This document shows positions 1-8,094 of a stretch of 38,986 nt of DNA, piece by piece. The DNA comes from MGOM01 sp035455265. Its GTDB lineage: Bacteria; Chloroflexota; Anaerolineae; Anaerolineales; E44-bin32. Below the pieces are notes generated by a model that was given only the letters and a program-made list of their open reading frames with translations, had not been told where the DNA came from and did no database searches. Each line of letters begins with the position of its first letter. The stretch's first letter is position 1. Location: contig DATIFK010000080.1 of the NCBI GenBank assembly GCA_035455265.1, positions 1-38,986 on the forward strand, read 5' to 3'. A program made the translations under genes and the position numbers.

Positions 1-102
1 CTGGTGATCGATATGGCCTCGAAGGTGGATCCCACCTGGCGGCTGATGACGGATGTGACCGCGGGAAGACGTTCTCGGGACACAGCCGCGGACAAAGGTT
101 GA
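1..102 (+). CDS. C-terminal end of an unidentified protein (partial)
   Basis: Frame 1 is open from the window edge to a TGA at 100-102, giving 33 residues that begin LVIDMASKVDPTWRL and end in a charged tail. No motif can be recognised, and I do not assign a function. The reading frame ends 2 nt before the ATG of the FmdE-family gene, so the two genes are probably co-transcribed. FmdE-family genes often sit beside metal or oxyanion ABC transporter genes, but 33 residues cannot test that. Confidence 0.5.
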   Translation: MVIDMASKVDPTWRLMTDVTAGRRSRDTAADKG

Positions 103-104
103 CG

Positions 105-746
105 ATGGACACAAAGACAGCGATGGAGCGGGCTTTGCAGCAATCGGCCGCGGTGCACCGGCATCTGTGCCCGCGACAGGTACTGGGAGTCCGGATGGGC
201 ATGTTTGCCGGTCGCTGGCTCGGTCTCGACCTGCCGGGATCCGACAAACGTCTCATCGTCTTCATGGAAACCGACGGCTGTGCCTCCGACGGGGTCGCCG
301 TCGCTACCGGCGCATGGGTCGGCCGGCGCACGATGCGCATCATGGATTTCGGCAAGGTGGCAGCGACGTTCGTCGACACGGTCAGCGGCCATGCCGTCCG
401 CATCCACCCGCATGCCGACTCGCGTGCGAGAGCGGTCGCGGCTGCACCGGAGGCGCCCGACCGATGGCACGCACAGCTCCTCGGATACCAGCGCCTCCCG
501 GACGATCAACTGCTGGTGGCTGAGCCGGTCGCCCTCACCGTCGATCTGGCAGCGCTGATCAGCCGTCCCGGCGTCCGCAGTGCGTGCTCGATCTGCGGAG
601 AGGAGATCCTGAACCAACGCCAGGTGGTGAGGGACGGCGAAGCAGTATGCCGCGCGTGCGCCGGGGAGGCGTACTACGCGATGGCCGCGCTGGAGCCCAT
701 TCCCGCGGCCCTAGCTGCAGACTCCGCCGCGTCGATCGAACGCTGA
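105..746 (+). CDS. FmdE-family protein with C-terminal zinc finger
   Basis: A 213-residue protein of the FmdE family, named for subunit E of tungsten formylmethanofuran dehydrogenase. Its early HRHLCPRQVLG segment and the ETDGCASDG segment carry the family's His/Cys signature. The C-terminus holds a four-cysteine zinc finger (CSIC...CRAC) just before GEAYY. In bacteria that lack methanofuran these proteins are usually stand-alone and their role is unsettled; metal or molybdopterin-related binding has been suggested. I chose ATG 105 because an AAAGG lies 6 nt upstream; a TTG at 99 in the same frame would overlap the preceding stop. The family call is firm, the physiological role is not. Confidence 0.8.
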   Translation: MDTKTAMERALQQSAAVHRHLCPRQVLGVRMGMFAGRWLGLDLPGSDKRLIVFMETDGCASDGVAVATGAWVGRRTMRIMDFGKVAATFVDTVSGHAVRIHPHADSRARAVAAAPEAPDRWHAQLLGYQRLPDDQLLVAEPVALTVDLAALISRPGVRSACSICGEEILNQRQVVRDGEAVCRACAGEAYYAMAALEPIPAALAADSAASIER

Positions 747-1036
747 GGTCGAGGGCCCCGCGCTTCGCCGGGCCAGGGCGAGGAAGTCGCACTGAGCGGA
801 GCGAGCCCTGAGCATCGTCGAAGGACGAGCGCAGTCGAAGGGCGCTTCGGCGACGATTCCCCGATCCGGCGCCATTCGACTGCGGGCCGGAGGGAGGAGG
901 GGCTGGCGAGGCATGGAGGAATCGGCCTGAGCTCAGGGCGGCAACCCTTCTCGGGAAAGGGCCCCACATAGATCCCAGATGTGACATTCGGCACTTGAGG
1001 CTGCCATATATGGGGGTTAGGCTCCTTCGAGGTGAC
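747..1036. other. Gene-free stretch with a short direct repeat
   Basis: No credible coding sequence lies here. Two near-identical 15-nt units of the form GAGC-N4-TCGAAGG occur at 810-824 and 827-841, preceded by CACTGAGCGGAGCGAGC. From memory, extragenic sequences of this kind recur in several GC-rich genomes. The right end holds the tetR promoter region. Confidence 0.5.
995..1023 (+). promoter_or_regulatory. Putative tetR promoter
   Basis: TTGAGG at 995-1000 and TAGGCT at 1018-1023 are separated by 17 nt. The -10 box is weak. Predicted transcription would start near 1030, so the palindrome at 1037-1053 would cover the first transcribed bases. Confidence 0.3.
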
Positions 1037-1053
1037 AGACCGACCGTCGGTCT
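1037..1053. promoter_or_regulatory. TetR-type operator palindrome
   Basis: A perfect 8+1+8 palindrome, AGACCGAC-C-GTCGGTCT, ends exactly one base before the ATG of the TetR gene. GC-rich inverted repeats of this size and GACCGAC/GTCGGTC core are typical of TetR-family sites, so autoregulation is the simple reading. It leaves no room for a ribosome binding site in front of ATG 1054. Confidence 0.75.
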
Positions 1054-1758
1054 ATGATGCCGAAGACGCCAAGCCGTGAGGGAAGGAAAGCCAGGCGCCA
1101 GGAAATCCTGGACGCTGCTCAGCGCTTCGTGGCAAGCAAAGGCTTCGAACAGATGACCATCGAAGACATCTTGGCCGAGCTGGGCATCTCCAAGGGCGCC
1201 TTCTACCACTACTTCGAGTCGAAGGGCGTCCTTCTGCAGGCTTTGATCGGCCGGATGGTCGAGGAAGCGCAGCGGATGCTCATGCCGGTCCTGGAAGACC
1301 CCCGTTTGAGGGCGATGGACAAGCTCCAACAGTGGTTCGACAGGGCCGCGCAGTGGAAGACGGCTCGCCGGGACTACCTCCTGGCCCTGATCCGGGTCTG
1401 GTATCACGACGACAACGCGGTGGTCCGCCTGAGGCTGCGCAGCGAAACCCTGAACTGGCTTCGACCGATCCTGACCCGGGTCATTCGACAAGGGATTGAC
1501 GAGGGCGACTTCGCACCGGCCTACCCTGAGCAGGTGGGCCAAATCGTGTTCTCGCTGCTCTACGACCTGGGCGACCGCCTCGCCGCGGGCCTCCTGTGTG
1601 AGCCCGGAAACGCGCAGGCTCTTGACGAGGCCCGGGCAGAGACGGCCGCCTTCACCGATGCCGTCGAGCGAGCTCTGGGCGCGCGGCCGGGCAGCCTGTC
1701 CATGATCGACCCCGAGCTGCTGAGCGAGTGGTACGCGGTCCCGGCGTCAGCTGGTTGA
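1054..1758 (+). CDS. TetR/AcrR-family transcriptional regulator
   Basis: A 234-residue TetR-family repressor. The N-terminal DNA-binding domain is clear: RQEILDAAQRFVASKGFEQ is helix 1, and the helix-turn-helix spans about residues 35-54 (TIEDILAELGISKGAFYHYF). The remaining ~170 residues form the variable ligand-binding and dimerisation part. It precedes the ABC export genes in the same direction, with a 67-nt gap, and a palindromic operator abuts its start codon, so it most likely represses itself and the transporter until an unknown ligand releases it. ATG 1054 and ATG 1057 are both possible starts; neither has a Shine-Dalgarno sequence because the operator occupies that space. The ligand is not predictable from sequence. 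Confidence 0.92.
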   Translation: MMPKTPSREGRKARRQEILDAAQRFVASKGFEQMTIEDILAELGISKGAFYHYFESKGVLLQALIGRMVEEAQRMLMPVLEDPRLRAMDKLQQWFDRAAQWKTARRDYLLALIRVWYHDDNAVVRLRLRSETLNWLRPILTRVIRQGIDEGDFAPAYPEQVGQIVFSLLYDLGDRLAAGLLCEPGNAQALDEARAETAAFTDAVERALGARPGSLSMIDPELLSEWYAVPASAG

Positions 1759-1825
1759 GGACCGTCGCTCCGCCTGGCAGCGAGCGACGGTGCTGGCTGC
1801 GGCGGACCGAGAGGGAGGTTCGTGT

Positions 1826-3055
1826 ATGAAGCTCTACTTGCGCCTGGCATGGCGCAACGTCTGGCGCCACCGCCGGCGGACCCTGATCATTGTCCTGGCC
1901 ATGGGTTTGGGCCTGTCGATGATGATGATGTACGACGGTCTCGTCGACGGCTTCAACCAGGCGATCTATGGCAACGCCATCAAGGTCTTGGGCGGGAACA
2001 TCCAGGTTCACGCCGAGGGTTATGGCGCCAGCACAGAGCAGAAACCCCTCCTGCCCCTCCCCGACGATGCCTCCGTGCTGGAGGCGGCGCGCCGGTTGCC
2101 GGGAGTGGTCGCGGCTTCGCGCCGCATCAACACCGGCGGGCTGGCCAGCAGCCGTGAGGGGGCCTTCGCCGTGGGCATCACCGCCATCGAGCCGGAGGTC
2201 GAGCAGGCCGTCAATCTGGCCGGACAGAACGTCGTCGCCGGGCGGAACCTGCAGACCGACGACGGCGACGCCGTCCTCATCGGGAAGGGATTGGCCGACG
2301 CCATGGGCGTGTCCGTCGGCGATCGAATCACGCTGACTGGGCGGGCCGCCCACGAGCAAATGCGCCGCCGGACGATGACGGTCATCGGCATCTACGACCT
2401 GGGGATGCCTGACATCGAGAAGTTGTCGGTGCTGATCACGCTCGGCGAGGCGCAGTCCCTCTACGACCTTCCCGGCCAGGCGACCGAAGTGGCGGTGTTC
2501 CTCGACCAGGTCGGAGGAGAACCCCGGTTGATCGAGGCGCTGGCTCCCTCCCTGCCGGGCTACGAGATCCAGGCCTTCACCGACAGTTACCCCGAACTGC
2601 AGTACACCCTCGCCTCCAAGGGCCAGGTGATGGACATTTTCAGCGTCATCATCCTGGGGATCGCCGGCATCGGCATCCTCAACCTGCTCCTGATGGCGGT
2701 CTACGAACGCACGCGGGAGATCGGCGTGCTGGGCGCCCTGGGGCTCAGGCCTCAGCAGGTGTCGCTGCTGTTCATTCTGGAAGGAACGTTCATCGGGCTG
2801 GTCGGTGTGGCGCTGGGCGTCGTTCTCGGGTTGGCGTTCAACGGCATGTTGCGGGCCGTGGGTCTGGACTTTACGGCCATGTCCGGCCTGACGAGCTACT
2901 CGGCGCTGATCACCGACAAGATCTATCCCAGCTGGGGCATCGGCAAGCTCCTGAGCCGGGCGTTGACCGTAGCGATCATCGCCGCGCTGGCGGCCGTGAT
3001 CCCTGCGCGCGAGGCATCGCAGCGCGATCCGGCCGAAGCGCTGCACTACGTTTGA
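1826..3055 (+). CDS. ABC transporter permease, FtsX/MacB type (first of two)
   Basis: A 409-residue membrane protein with the MacB/LolE architecture. A short basic N-terminus (LAWRNVWRHRRRT) leads into TM1, followed by a ~230-residue extracytoplasmic MacB_PCD-like domain, then an FtsX domain with three membrane segments from about residue 265. The motif YERTREIGVLGALGLRPQQV, which contacts the ATPase, follows TM2. ATG 1826 has GGGAGG 8 nt upstream and starts at the conserved basic segment; an in-frame GTG at 1790 lacks that support. It pairs with the next permease, likely as a heterodimer driven by the ATPase at 4301. The substrate is unknown; lipids, lipoproteins, peptides or drugs are all possible for this class. 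Confidence 0.9.
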   Translation: MKLYLRLAWRNVWRHRRRTLIIVLAMGLGLSMMMMYDGLVDGFNQAIYGNAIKVLGGNIQVHAEGYGASTEQKPLLPLPDDASVLEAARRLPGVVAASRRINTGGLASSREGAFAVGITAIEPEVEQAVNLAGQNVVAGRNLQTDDGDAVLIGKGLADAMGVSVGDRITLTGRAAHEQMRRRTMTVIGIYDLGMPDIEKLSVLITLGEAQSLYDLPGQATEVAVFLDQVGGEPRLIEALAPSLPGYEIQAFTDSYPELQYTLASKGQVMDIFSVIILGIAGIGILNLLLMAVYERTREIGVLGALGLRPQQVSLLFILEGTFIGLVGVALGVVLGLAFNGMLRAVGLDFTAMSGLTSYSALITDKIYPSWGIGKLLSRALTVAIIAALAAVIPAREASQRDPAEALHYV

Positions 3056-3064
3056 GGGTCCGCC

Positions 3065-4288
3065 ATGATCCAGACCTTGAAACTGGCCCTTCGCAACATC
3101 GGACGCAACCGGCGTCGCTCGGTCTTCTCTTCCCTCGCCATGGGGCTTGCGCTCGCCCTGCTCTTGCTCATGGCCTCCGTGATCAAGGGCGAGTACGGCG
3201 ATGCCGTCGACCTGGCCATCCGTCTGCAGTCCGGTCACCTGCAGGTGCGCGCAGCGACGTACGACGAGAGCAAGACCAGCCTTCAGTGGAAGGACCTGAT
3301 CGAGAACCCCGATCAGATCGCCAACCAGCTGGCTTCGCTGGAGCCGGTGGCCGTCGCTACGCCGCGCTTGTACGCCAGCGGGTTTGTCACCACCCGAAAC
3401 GAGTCGGCCGGAGTGCGCGTGGTCGGCGTCGATCCCCTGTCGGAGGCCAACGCACCTTACCGTGACGGGATTCGCGAGGGCCAGTTCCTGACCCCGGATG
3501 ACCGCCAGGGCCTGCTCCTTGGCTGGTCGCTGGCCCGCCGGCTGGGCCTCTCGTCGGGCGACCAGGTGAGCCTGTCGGTGAACACCTCCGACGGATCGGT
3601 CGACCAACAGGAGTTCACCATCCGCGGCGTCTACAGCACCGGGACGAGCGGATTCGACAACCTGGTGGTTCTGCTGCCGCTGGCCAAGGCCCAGGCCATC
3701 ACCGGAGCGGAGAACCGCGCCAGCGCGATCTTCGTTCTGCTCAAGGACACCTCCCAGACCGACGCCGTCATCGCCGCGCTGCAAGCGCCGGGACTCCAGG
3801 TCCTGACCTGGCGCGACCTGAACGTGCTGCTGGTCGAAACCGAGCAGCTGGCCTCCAGCTACATGGTCTTCTTCTACCTGATCGTCCTGGGTATCGCCGC
3901 CACGGTCATCGTCAACACGCAGATCATGTCGGTGTACGAACGCACCCGCGAAATCGGAATCCTGTCGGCCATCGGGATGCACGCCCGGTCCGTCATGGCT
4001 ATCTTCCTGGCCGAATCGGGGCTGCTGGCCATCGGCGGGATCGTGCTCGGCCTGGCGATCGGCGGGGCCGTCGTTGCCTACTTCACACGCTACGGCCTCC
4101 CGGTCAACGTCGAGAACTTCGGGATCACCGGCATGCTCCTCCGAGAGCATATCTACACCCAGCTGACCGTGCCGGACACGCTCCGGTTGACGCTGATGAC
4201 CCTGATCATCACCCTGTTGGCCGGCTTGTATCCGGCCGTGCTCGCCGCACGCATGGAGCCTGTCGCCGCCCTGCGGGCGGAGAAGTAG
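3065..4288 (+). CDS. ABC transporter permease, FtsX/MacB type (second of two)
   Basis: A 407-residue paralogue of the preceding permease with the same layout: basic start (LALRNIGRNRRRS), TM1, extracytoplasmic domain to about residue 260, then three C-terminal TM segments. The coupling motif is YERTREIGILSAIGMHARSV. It begins 9 nt after the first permease stops. The extracytoplasmic domains of the two proteins differ clearly, so this is an old pair rather than a recent duplication, consistent with a heterodimeric transporter. No periplasmic ATPase-type features are present. Confidence 0.9.
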   Translation: MIQTLKLALRNIGRNRRRSVFSSLAMGLALALLLLMASVIKGEYGDAVDLAIRLQSGHLQVRAATYDESKTSLQWKDLIENPDQIANQLASLEPVAVATPRLYASGFVTTRNESAGVRVVGVDPLSEANAPYRDGIREGQFLTPDDRQGLLLGWSLARRLGLSSGDQVSLSVNTSDGSVDQQEFTIRGVYSTGTSGFDNLVVLLPLAKAQAITGAENRASAIFVLLKDTSQTDAVIAALQAPGLQVLTWRDLNVLLVETEQLASSYMVFFYLIVLGIAATVIVNTQIMSVYERTREIGILSAIGMHARSVMAIFLAESGLLAIGGIVLGLAIGGAVVAYFTRYGLPVNVENFGITGMLLREHIYTQLTVPDTLRLTLMTLIITLLAGLYPAVLAARMEPVAALRAEK

Positions 4289-4300
4289 AGGAGCGTTGCC

Positions 4301-4996
4301 ATGGAAGTCGTGAAGATCGAAAACGCCACGCGAACGTACATGGTCGGCAAAGTCGAGACCCACGCCCTGCGCGGCGTGACCCTGTCCATCGAGCCCGGGG
4401 AATTCACCGCATTGGTCGGCCCGTCCGGATCCGGCAAGACGACCCTGTTGCAGCTGATCGGCTGCCTGGACCAACCGACCAGCGGGCACGTCTACCTCAA
4501 CGGGCAGGACGTCAGCCGGCTGAATCGCAACCAGCGCGCCGACATGCGTCGTTCGACGATCGGCTTCGTCTTTCAGTTCTTCGCCTTGATTCCGACGCTG
4601 ACGGCGTACGAGAACATCGAGCTGCCCCTGCTGCTGGGCGGCAAGCCGCCGGCGGAGAGGCGTGAACGCGTCCAGAAGCTCCTCGACTCCGTGGGCCTGG
4701 CCGATCGCGCCGACCACCGCCCCGACCAGTTGAGCGGCGGGGAGCAGCAACGCGTGGCTGTGGCGCGGGCGCTGGCCAGCGGACCGTCGCTCATCCTGGC
4801 GGATGAGCCGACCGCCAACCTGGACACGGCCAACGGCGAACAGGTGATGGCGACGATGACGCGCCTCAACAAGGAGACCGGGGTCACCTTCGTCTTCGCC
4901 ACCCACGATCCGCGCGTGGTCAAGTTCGCACGGCGGGTCATCACCCTACAGGATGGCCTGGTGGTCAACCACAACGCGCAGGCCAAGAAGGGGTGA
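4301..4996 (+). CDS. ABC transporter ATP-binding protein, LolD/MacB type
   Basis: A 231-residue ATPase with every expected motif: Walker A GPSGSGKTT (residues 40-48), Q-loop FQFFALIPTLTAYEN (about 91-105), signature LSGGEQQ (144-150), Walker B LILADEPT (164-171) and the H-loop ATHDPR (His 202). The LIPTLTAYEN segment after the Q-loop is typical of the LolD/MacB/FtsE group, matching the FtsX-type permeases upstream. A GAGGAG lies 7-12 nt before ATG 4301, and the gap from the second permease is 12 nt. Such ATPases drive mechanotransmission or extrusion rather than import. Confidence 0.95.
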   Translation: MEVVKIENATRTYMVGKVETHALRGVTLSIEPGEFTALVGPSGSGKTTLLQLIGCLDQPTSGHVYLNGQDVSRLNRNQRADMRRSTIGFVFQFFALIPTLTAYENIELPLLLGGKPPAERRERVQKLLDSVGLADRADHRPDQLSGGEQQRVAVARALASGPSLILADEPTANLDTANGEQVMATMTRLNKETGVTFVFATHDPRVVKFARRVITLQDGLVVNHNAQAKKG

Positions 4997-5004
4997 GGTG
5001 CCGC

Positions 5005-6168
5005 ATGAGAGCCTGGCATGTCCTGGGCGCCGCCATCCTGGCGCTGGCGGCTTGCGGCCCAGGCGCTTCCTCGCCGACGCCCCTGCCGACGGTCGTCTTA
5101 GATGGAGGGACGTCCTCGACCGTTAGCTCGGTCGCTCAGGTGACCGCCTCCGGTCGGGTCGTTCCGGCGCATGAGGCTCACCTGGCCTTCGCCGCGCCCG
5201 GCCTCGTCGAAGCCGTACACGTCGAGCTCGGCGACAGCGTGCGAGCCGGACAGGTGCTGATGGAGCTGGACGGGACAACGGCCCAGCTGGACCTGGATTC
5301 GGCTGAGCGGACGCTGCGCGAAATGACTTCGGCGGCCGCCATTGCCGCCGCAGACCAGGCCGTCGCCTCCGCCCAGCAGGCGCAGGACACAGCCCAGAAG
5401 AAGGTCAACTCGCTCTCGTACCCTCGCGCCTCGGAAGCCTTCATCGACAACCTGCGCGGCCAGATCACTCTCGCCCGGCAGGAGCTGGCCGACGCCACGC
5501 GCGCGTTCAACCACGTGGAGGATTTGGCGGACAACGATCCCAAGAAGGCCGGCCCCCTGGTTCGCATGACCAATGCCCAGATCAACCTGAACAAACTCCT
5601 GGGCCAGTACAACTGGTACACCGGCCAGCCATCCGAGATCGACGTGGCCCTGATCAAAGCCAATCTGGACGCCGCCACCGCTGCGGTGCAGGAGGCCCAG
5701 TGGTACGCCGCCGCGCTGCGCGGGGAGACCATCCCGGAGCAGGCCTCCGGCGCGCAGCTGGCGGCCCTCGAAGCGGCACGAGACGCTGTGTCTGCCGCCA
5801 AGGCCAGCCTCGAAGCGACCCGGCTCGTTTCGCCCATCGACGGCCAGGTCGTGGCGCTGGATCTCGCGCCCGGTGAATACGCGACGCCCGGGCAGCCCGT
5901 CGTCATCGTCAGCGACGTCGACCACCTGCAAGTCGAGACCACCGATCTGAGCGAGCGCGACGTCCCCTCGATCGAGATTGGCCAGGCGGCGACGGCCTTC
6001 GTCGACGCCCTGGGCGAGGAGGTTCCGGGAACGGTCATCGGCGTCTCGCCGGTGGCCGACCTGCTCGGCGGGGATGTCGTCTACACGGTCACGGTCGGGC
6101 TCGACTCGCCGCCGGCCGGGCTGCGTTCGGGAATGAGCGTAGAAGTGACGTTCGAGGTTGCGCCCTAG
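5005..6168 (+). CDS. Lipoprotein membrane-fusion (HlyD/AcrA-like) adaptor
   Basis: A 387-residue adaptor. Its N-terminus is a lipoprotein signal (RAWHVLGAAILALAAC, lipobox LAAC, Cys 17) followed by a Ser/Thr/Pro linker. A split barrel-sandwich hybrid (VTASGRVVPAHEAHLAFAAPG... and ...LVSPIDGQVVALDLAPGEYATPG) flanks a long helical hairpin of about 150 residues rich in Ala and Gln. A beta-barrel and membrane-proximal part follow. This completes a tetR-permease-permease-ATPase-adaptor operon. A GTG at 4993 would overlap the ATPase stop as GTGA, as other genes here do; ATG 5005, with GAGGTG upstream, is preferred. No TolC-type outer-membrane partner is encoded nearby, as expected for a cell with one membrane, so the adaptor may shape the extracellular face of the pump. 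Confidence 0.88.
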   Translation: MRAWHVLGAAILALAACGPGASSPTPLPTVVLDGGTSSTVSSVAQVTASGRVVPAHEAHLAFAAPGLVEAVHVELGDSVRAGQVLMELDGTTAQLDLDSAERTLREMTSAAAIAAADQAVASAQQAQDTAQKKVNSLSYPRASEAFIDNLRGQITLARQELADATRAFNHVEDLADNDPKKAGPLVRMTNAQINLNKLLGQYNWYTGQPSEIDVALIKANLDAATAAVQEAQWYAAALRGETIPEQASGAQLAALEAARDAVSAAKASLEATRLVSPIDGQVVALDLAPGEYATPGQPVVIVSDVDHLQVETTDLSERDVPSIEIGQAATAFVDALGEEVPGTVIGVSPVADLLGGDVVYTVTVGLDSPPAGLRSGMSVEVTFEVAP

Positions 6169-6201
6169 AGAACGGGCGATGCGCTGCCCGATGCCCGCGG
6201 T

Positions 6202-6238
6202 CCGCTAACCGCTATCAGCTGTCAGCTGACGGCTGACT
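6202..6238. repeat. Short GTCAGCTGAC-type inverted repeat
   Basis: The stretch contains TCAGCTGTCAGCTGACGGCTGA, a run of overlapping CAGCTG/GTCAGCTGAC elements between the convergent adaptor and metallophosphatase genes. It resembles in style the CAGTGGTCAGTGG repeats near 15.6, 24.3 and 31.2 kb and may act as a bidirectional terminator or be a REP-like remnant. Confidence 0.4.
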
Positions 6239-7262
6239 ACGGGTGGCAAGCTCCGCTGCCCGAATCCACAAACGTATCGCCAGGGATCGGGACGAATTCC
6301 CACTCGTAGTGATCTTCGAAGAGGGTCAGGACCAGGATTCCGAACGAGGACGAATCGCGGACTTCGCTGGTCCCCAAAGGTGACCCGGGGAAAGAGTAGC
6401 GGCTGAAGCCGCCGGTCCCCACGACGAACTCGCGGAGACCGCGCTCGGGGTCGGCTCGCCCATCGCCGTCTTGCGGGGCAAACCGCTCATAGTCGTGATC
6501 GTGTCCGGTCAGCACGACCTCGGCGCCGGCCTCATACAGAATGTCCCAATAGGCATCGACCTCGGCCATGCTGCCATGGTGACCCGAGCTGAAGCGCGGG
6601 AAGTGCCAGTAGGCAAGCGTGCAAAGGCCCGGGTGGGCCGCCAGGTCGGCCTTCAACCACTCCGCTTGAGGGTCGTTGCGCCCGCAGCCGCCCACTTCCC
6701 AGCATACGCTGTTGATGACGACCATATGCCAGGCGCCGAGATCGTAGCTGTAGTAGCCTGCCCCTGAGTCGCCGGCGACGGCTCCGAAGTAGTCGAAGTA
6801 GCCGCTGGCACCGGCGGTCAGGTACTCGTGATTGCCGACAGCGGGCCGTGTTCGATCCTTGAAGCGACCCCAGATGGGATCGTAGCATTGCGCGTATTCG
6901 TTGGGCCGGCCCCGGTCGTAGACCGTGTCTCCTATAACCGCGACGGTCCCCGGGCGACTCTCGATGAGCGCCGCGACGGCGTCATCGCCGGTCGTAGAGC
7001 AACTCGCCGCATCGCCGACAGCCAGGAGCACGGCCGGAGTGGGCACGGGCGTGGCGGTCGTGGTGGGCGATGAGGTGGCAGGTTCCGAAGTCGAGATGGG
7101 TTCCACGGTGGCCGGTTCCGGCGAAAGGATCGTCACGGTTGGCGTGGCGATCGCCACGGGCGCCGGCTGGCGCGCGCAGGCGAATGTGGCCGCCAGTAGC
7201 GCGAACGACACCCATAGAGGGATCTCCCGGCGAGGCCGAGGGTTCTGAAGATTCGTGCTCAT
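6237..7262 (-). CDS. Exported calcineurin-like metallophosphoesterase
   Basis: A 341-residue phosphoesterase of the purple-acid-phosphatase/alkaline-phosphatase-D-like group. The metal-binding blocks appear in order: LLAVGDAAS, IGDTVYDRG, VGNHEYL, and GHDHDYERF. The N-terminus has a hydrophobic segment (PLWVSFALLAATFAC) and a Thr/Pro/Ser-rich linker of about 40 residues, so it is exported and anchored; the Cys at 29 may be a lipid anchor, although the lipobox TFAC is not canonical. ATG 7262 is taken as the start because it directly precedes the basic signal-peptide region; an ATG at 7289 is in frame. It follows the nuclease-like gene with a gap of about 35 nt and is probably the last gene of a long minus-strand run. 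Natural substrate unknown. Confidence 0.85.
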   Translation of the reverse strand: MSTNLQNPRPRREIPLWVSFALLAATFACARQPAPVAIATPTVTILSPEPATVEPISTSEPATSSPTTTATPVPTPAVLLAVGDAASCSTTGDDAVAALIESRPGTVAVIGDTVYDRGRPNEYAQCYDPIWGRFKDRTRPAVGNHEYLTAGASGYFDYFGAVAGDSGAGYYSYDLGAWHMVVINSVCWEVGGCGRNDPQAEWLKADLAAHPGLCTLAYWHFPRFSSGHHGSMAEVDAYWDILYEAGAEVVLTGHDHDYERFAPQDGDGRADPERGLREFVVGTGGFSRYSFPGSPLGTSEVRDSSSFGILVLTLFEDHYEWEFVPIPGDTFVDSGSGACHP

Positions 7263-7296
7263 CGCAGGTGAGCCTGGTATCCCGCTCATTATCGCA

Positions 7297-8094
7297 TCAA
7301 CCCACTACTCCACCGCTTCGGTCCAAGTCCCGGATCGCCTCCCAGGGCAGGACGCGCAGCCTGCGCCAGTCGGTCTCCTCGGTCACCCGCTCGGCGAAAT
7401 CGAGCCATCGCGGCTGAACCTCTCGCCAGCGGGCCGAGGGGATTACGAGCCACAGATGCGGGAGCAGGCCAAGGCGTCCGGCCAGTTCTCGGGCGAGCAG
7501 GAGGCAGCGCGCCAGCTGATAGTGCTCGGCACACGGTGGCCGGTCGCCGCCGACGATCGGCCGAGGCCCGAAGTTCAGGGTCGAGGCGAAAGGCGCCGGA
7601 TCCCCCTCCCAGTAGCGGCAGGGTCCGGCCGAACCCTGGTGGATTTCGGGACAACGCCCAGCCTGGTAGCGCGAGCACGTCCCGGGGGCCGCGCCGTGTT
7701 TGGCCTCGACGACGACGACGTGTTCTCGCCCCACCAGGAGCAGATCGATCTCGAGAAGGTCGCCGCGACCGGCGACGGCCGTCAGCGCCTCCTTGAAGGA
7801 GGGCAGACGCTCGCCCTCAACCGATAGTCCCCAGTAGTACGGCTTCAGGTCGTCATCGACCGGTTCGGCCGGGCTTCCCCACAACGGGCGGGGTTGCAGC
7901 AAGCGGCGAAGGGAGATGGTGGGCTGAGCGCGTGGGTAGATCAGGTTCCACAGGAGCGAGCCTTCCGAATCGCCTGAGCGCATGTTCCCGAGGATCGATT
8001 CAGGCAGGACGCGGAAGATGTGCTCTTGAGATCCGTCGAGAATGCCTTTGGGGCTGCGGCGGTCCCGCTGCCCGGTCGAAGACGGATCCGTCAT
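7297..8094 (-). CDS. PD-(D/E)XK nuclease-like protein with five cysteines
   Basis: A 265-residue protein I do not recognise as a named family. The segment GDLLEIDLLLVGREHVVVVEAKHG carries Asp 117, Glu 130 and Lys 132 in the D-X12-E-X-K spacing of PD-(D/E)XK nucleases; an upstream Glu such as E102 could complete the site. Just after it come Cys 140, 148 and 159, then Cys 188 and 197, with CSRYQAGRC and CRYWEG around them. This is reminiscent of nucleases that hold an iron-sulfur cluster or zinc, but the spacing differs from Cas4 or AddB. Its ATG overlaps the stop of tal-pgi by 4 nt, so it is translationally coupled to a sugar-phosphate operon, an unexpected context. Nuclease activity is an inference from the motif only. 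Confidence 0.65.
   Translation of the reverse strand: MTDPSSTGQRDRRSPKGILDGSQEHIFRVLPESILGNMRSGDSEGSLLWNLIYPRAQPTISLRRLLQPRPLWGSPAEPVDDDLKPYYWGLSVEGERLPSFKEALTAVAGRGDLLEIDLLLVGREHVVVVEAKHGAAPGTCSRYQAGRCPEIHQGSAGPCRYWEGDPAPFASTLNFGPRPIVGGDRPPCAEHYQLARCLLLARELAGRLGLLPHLWLVIPSARWREVQPRWLDFAERVTEETDWRRLRVLPWEAIRDLDRSGGVVG

Noticed and set aside
1652..4906. A minus-strand open frame of 1084 codons opposite the ABC exporter genes
   Set aside because: Its translation is rich in Gln, Arg, His and Asp without hydrophobic core or motifs, and it lies exactly opposite well-supported permease and ATPase genes. Long antisense frames are expected in GC-rich DNA with strong third-position bias.
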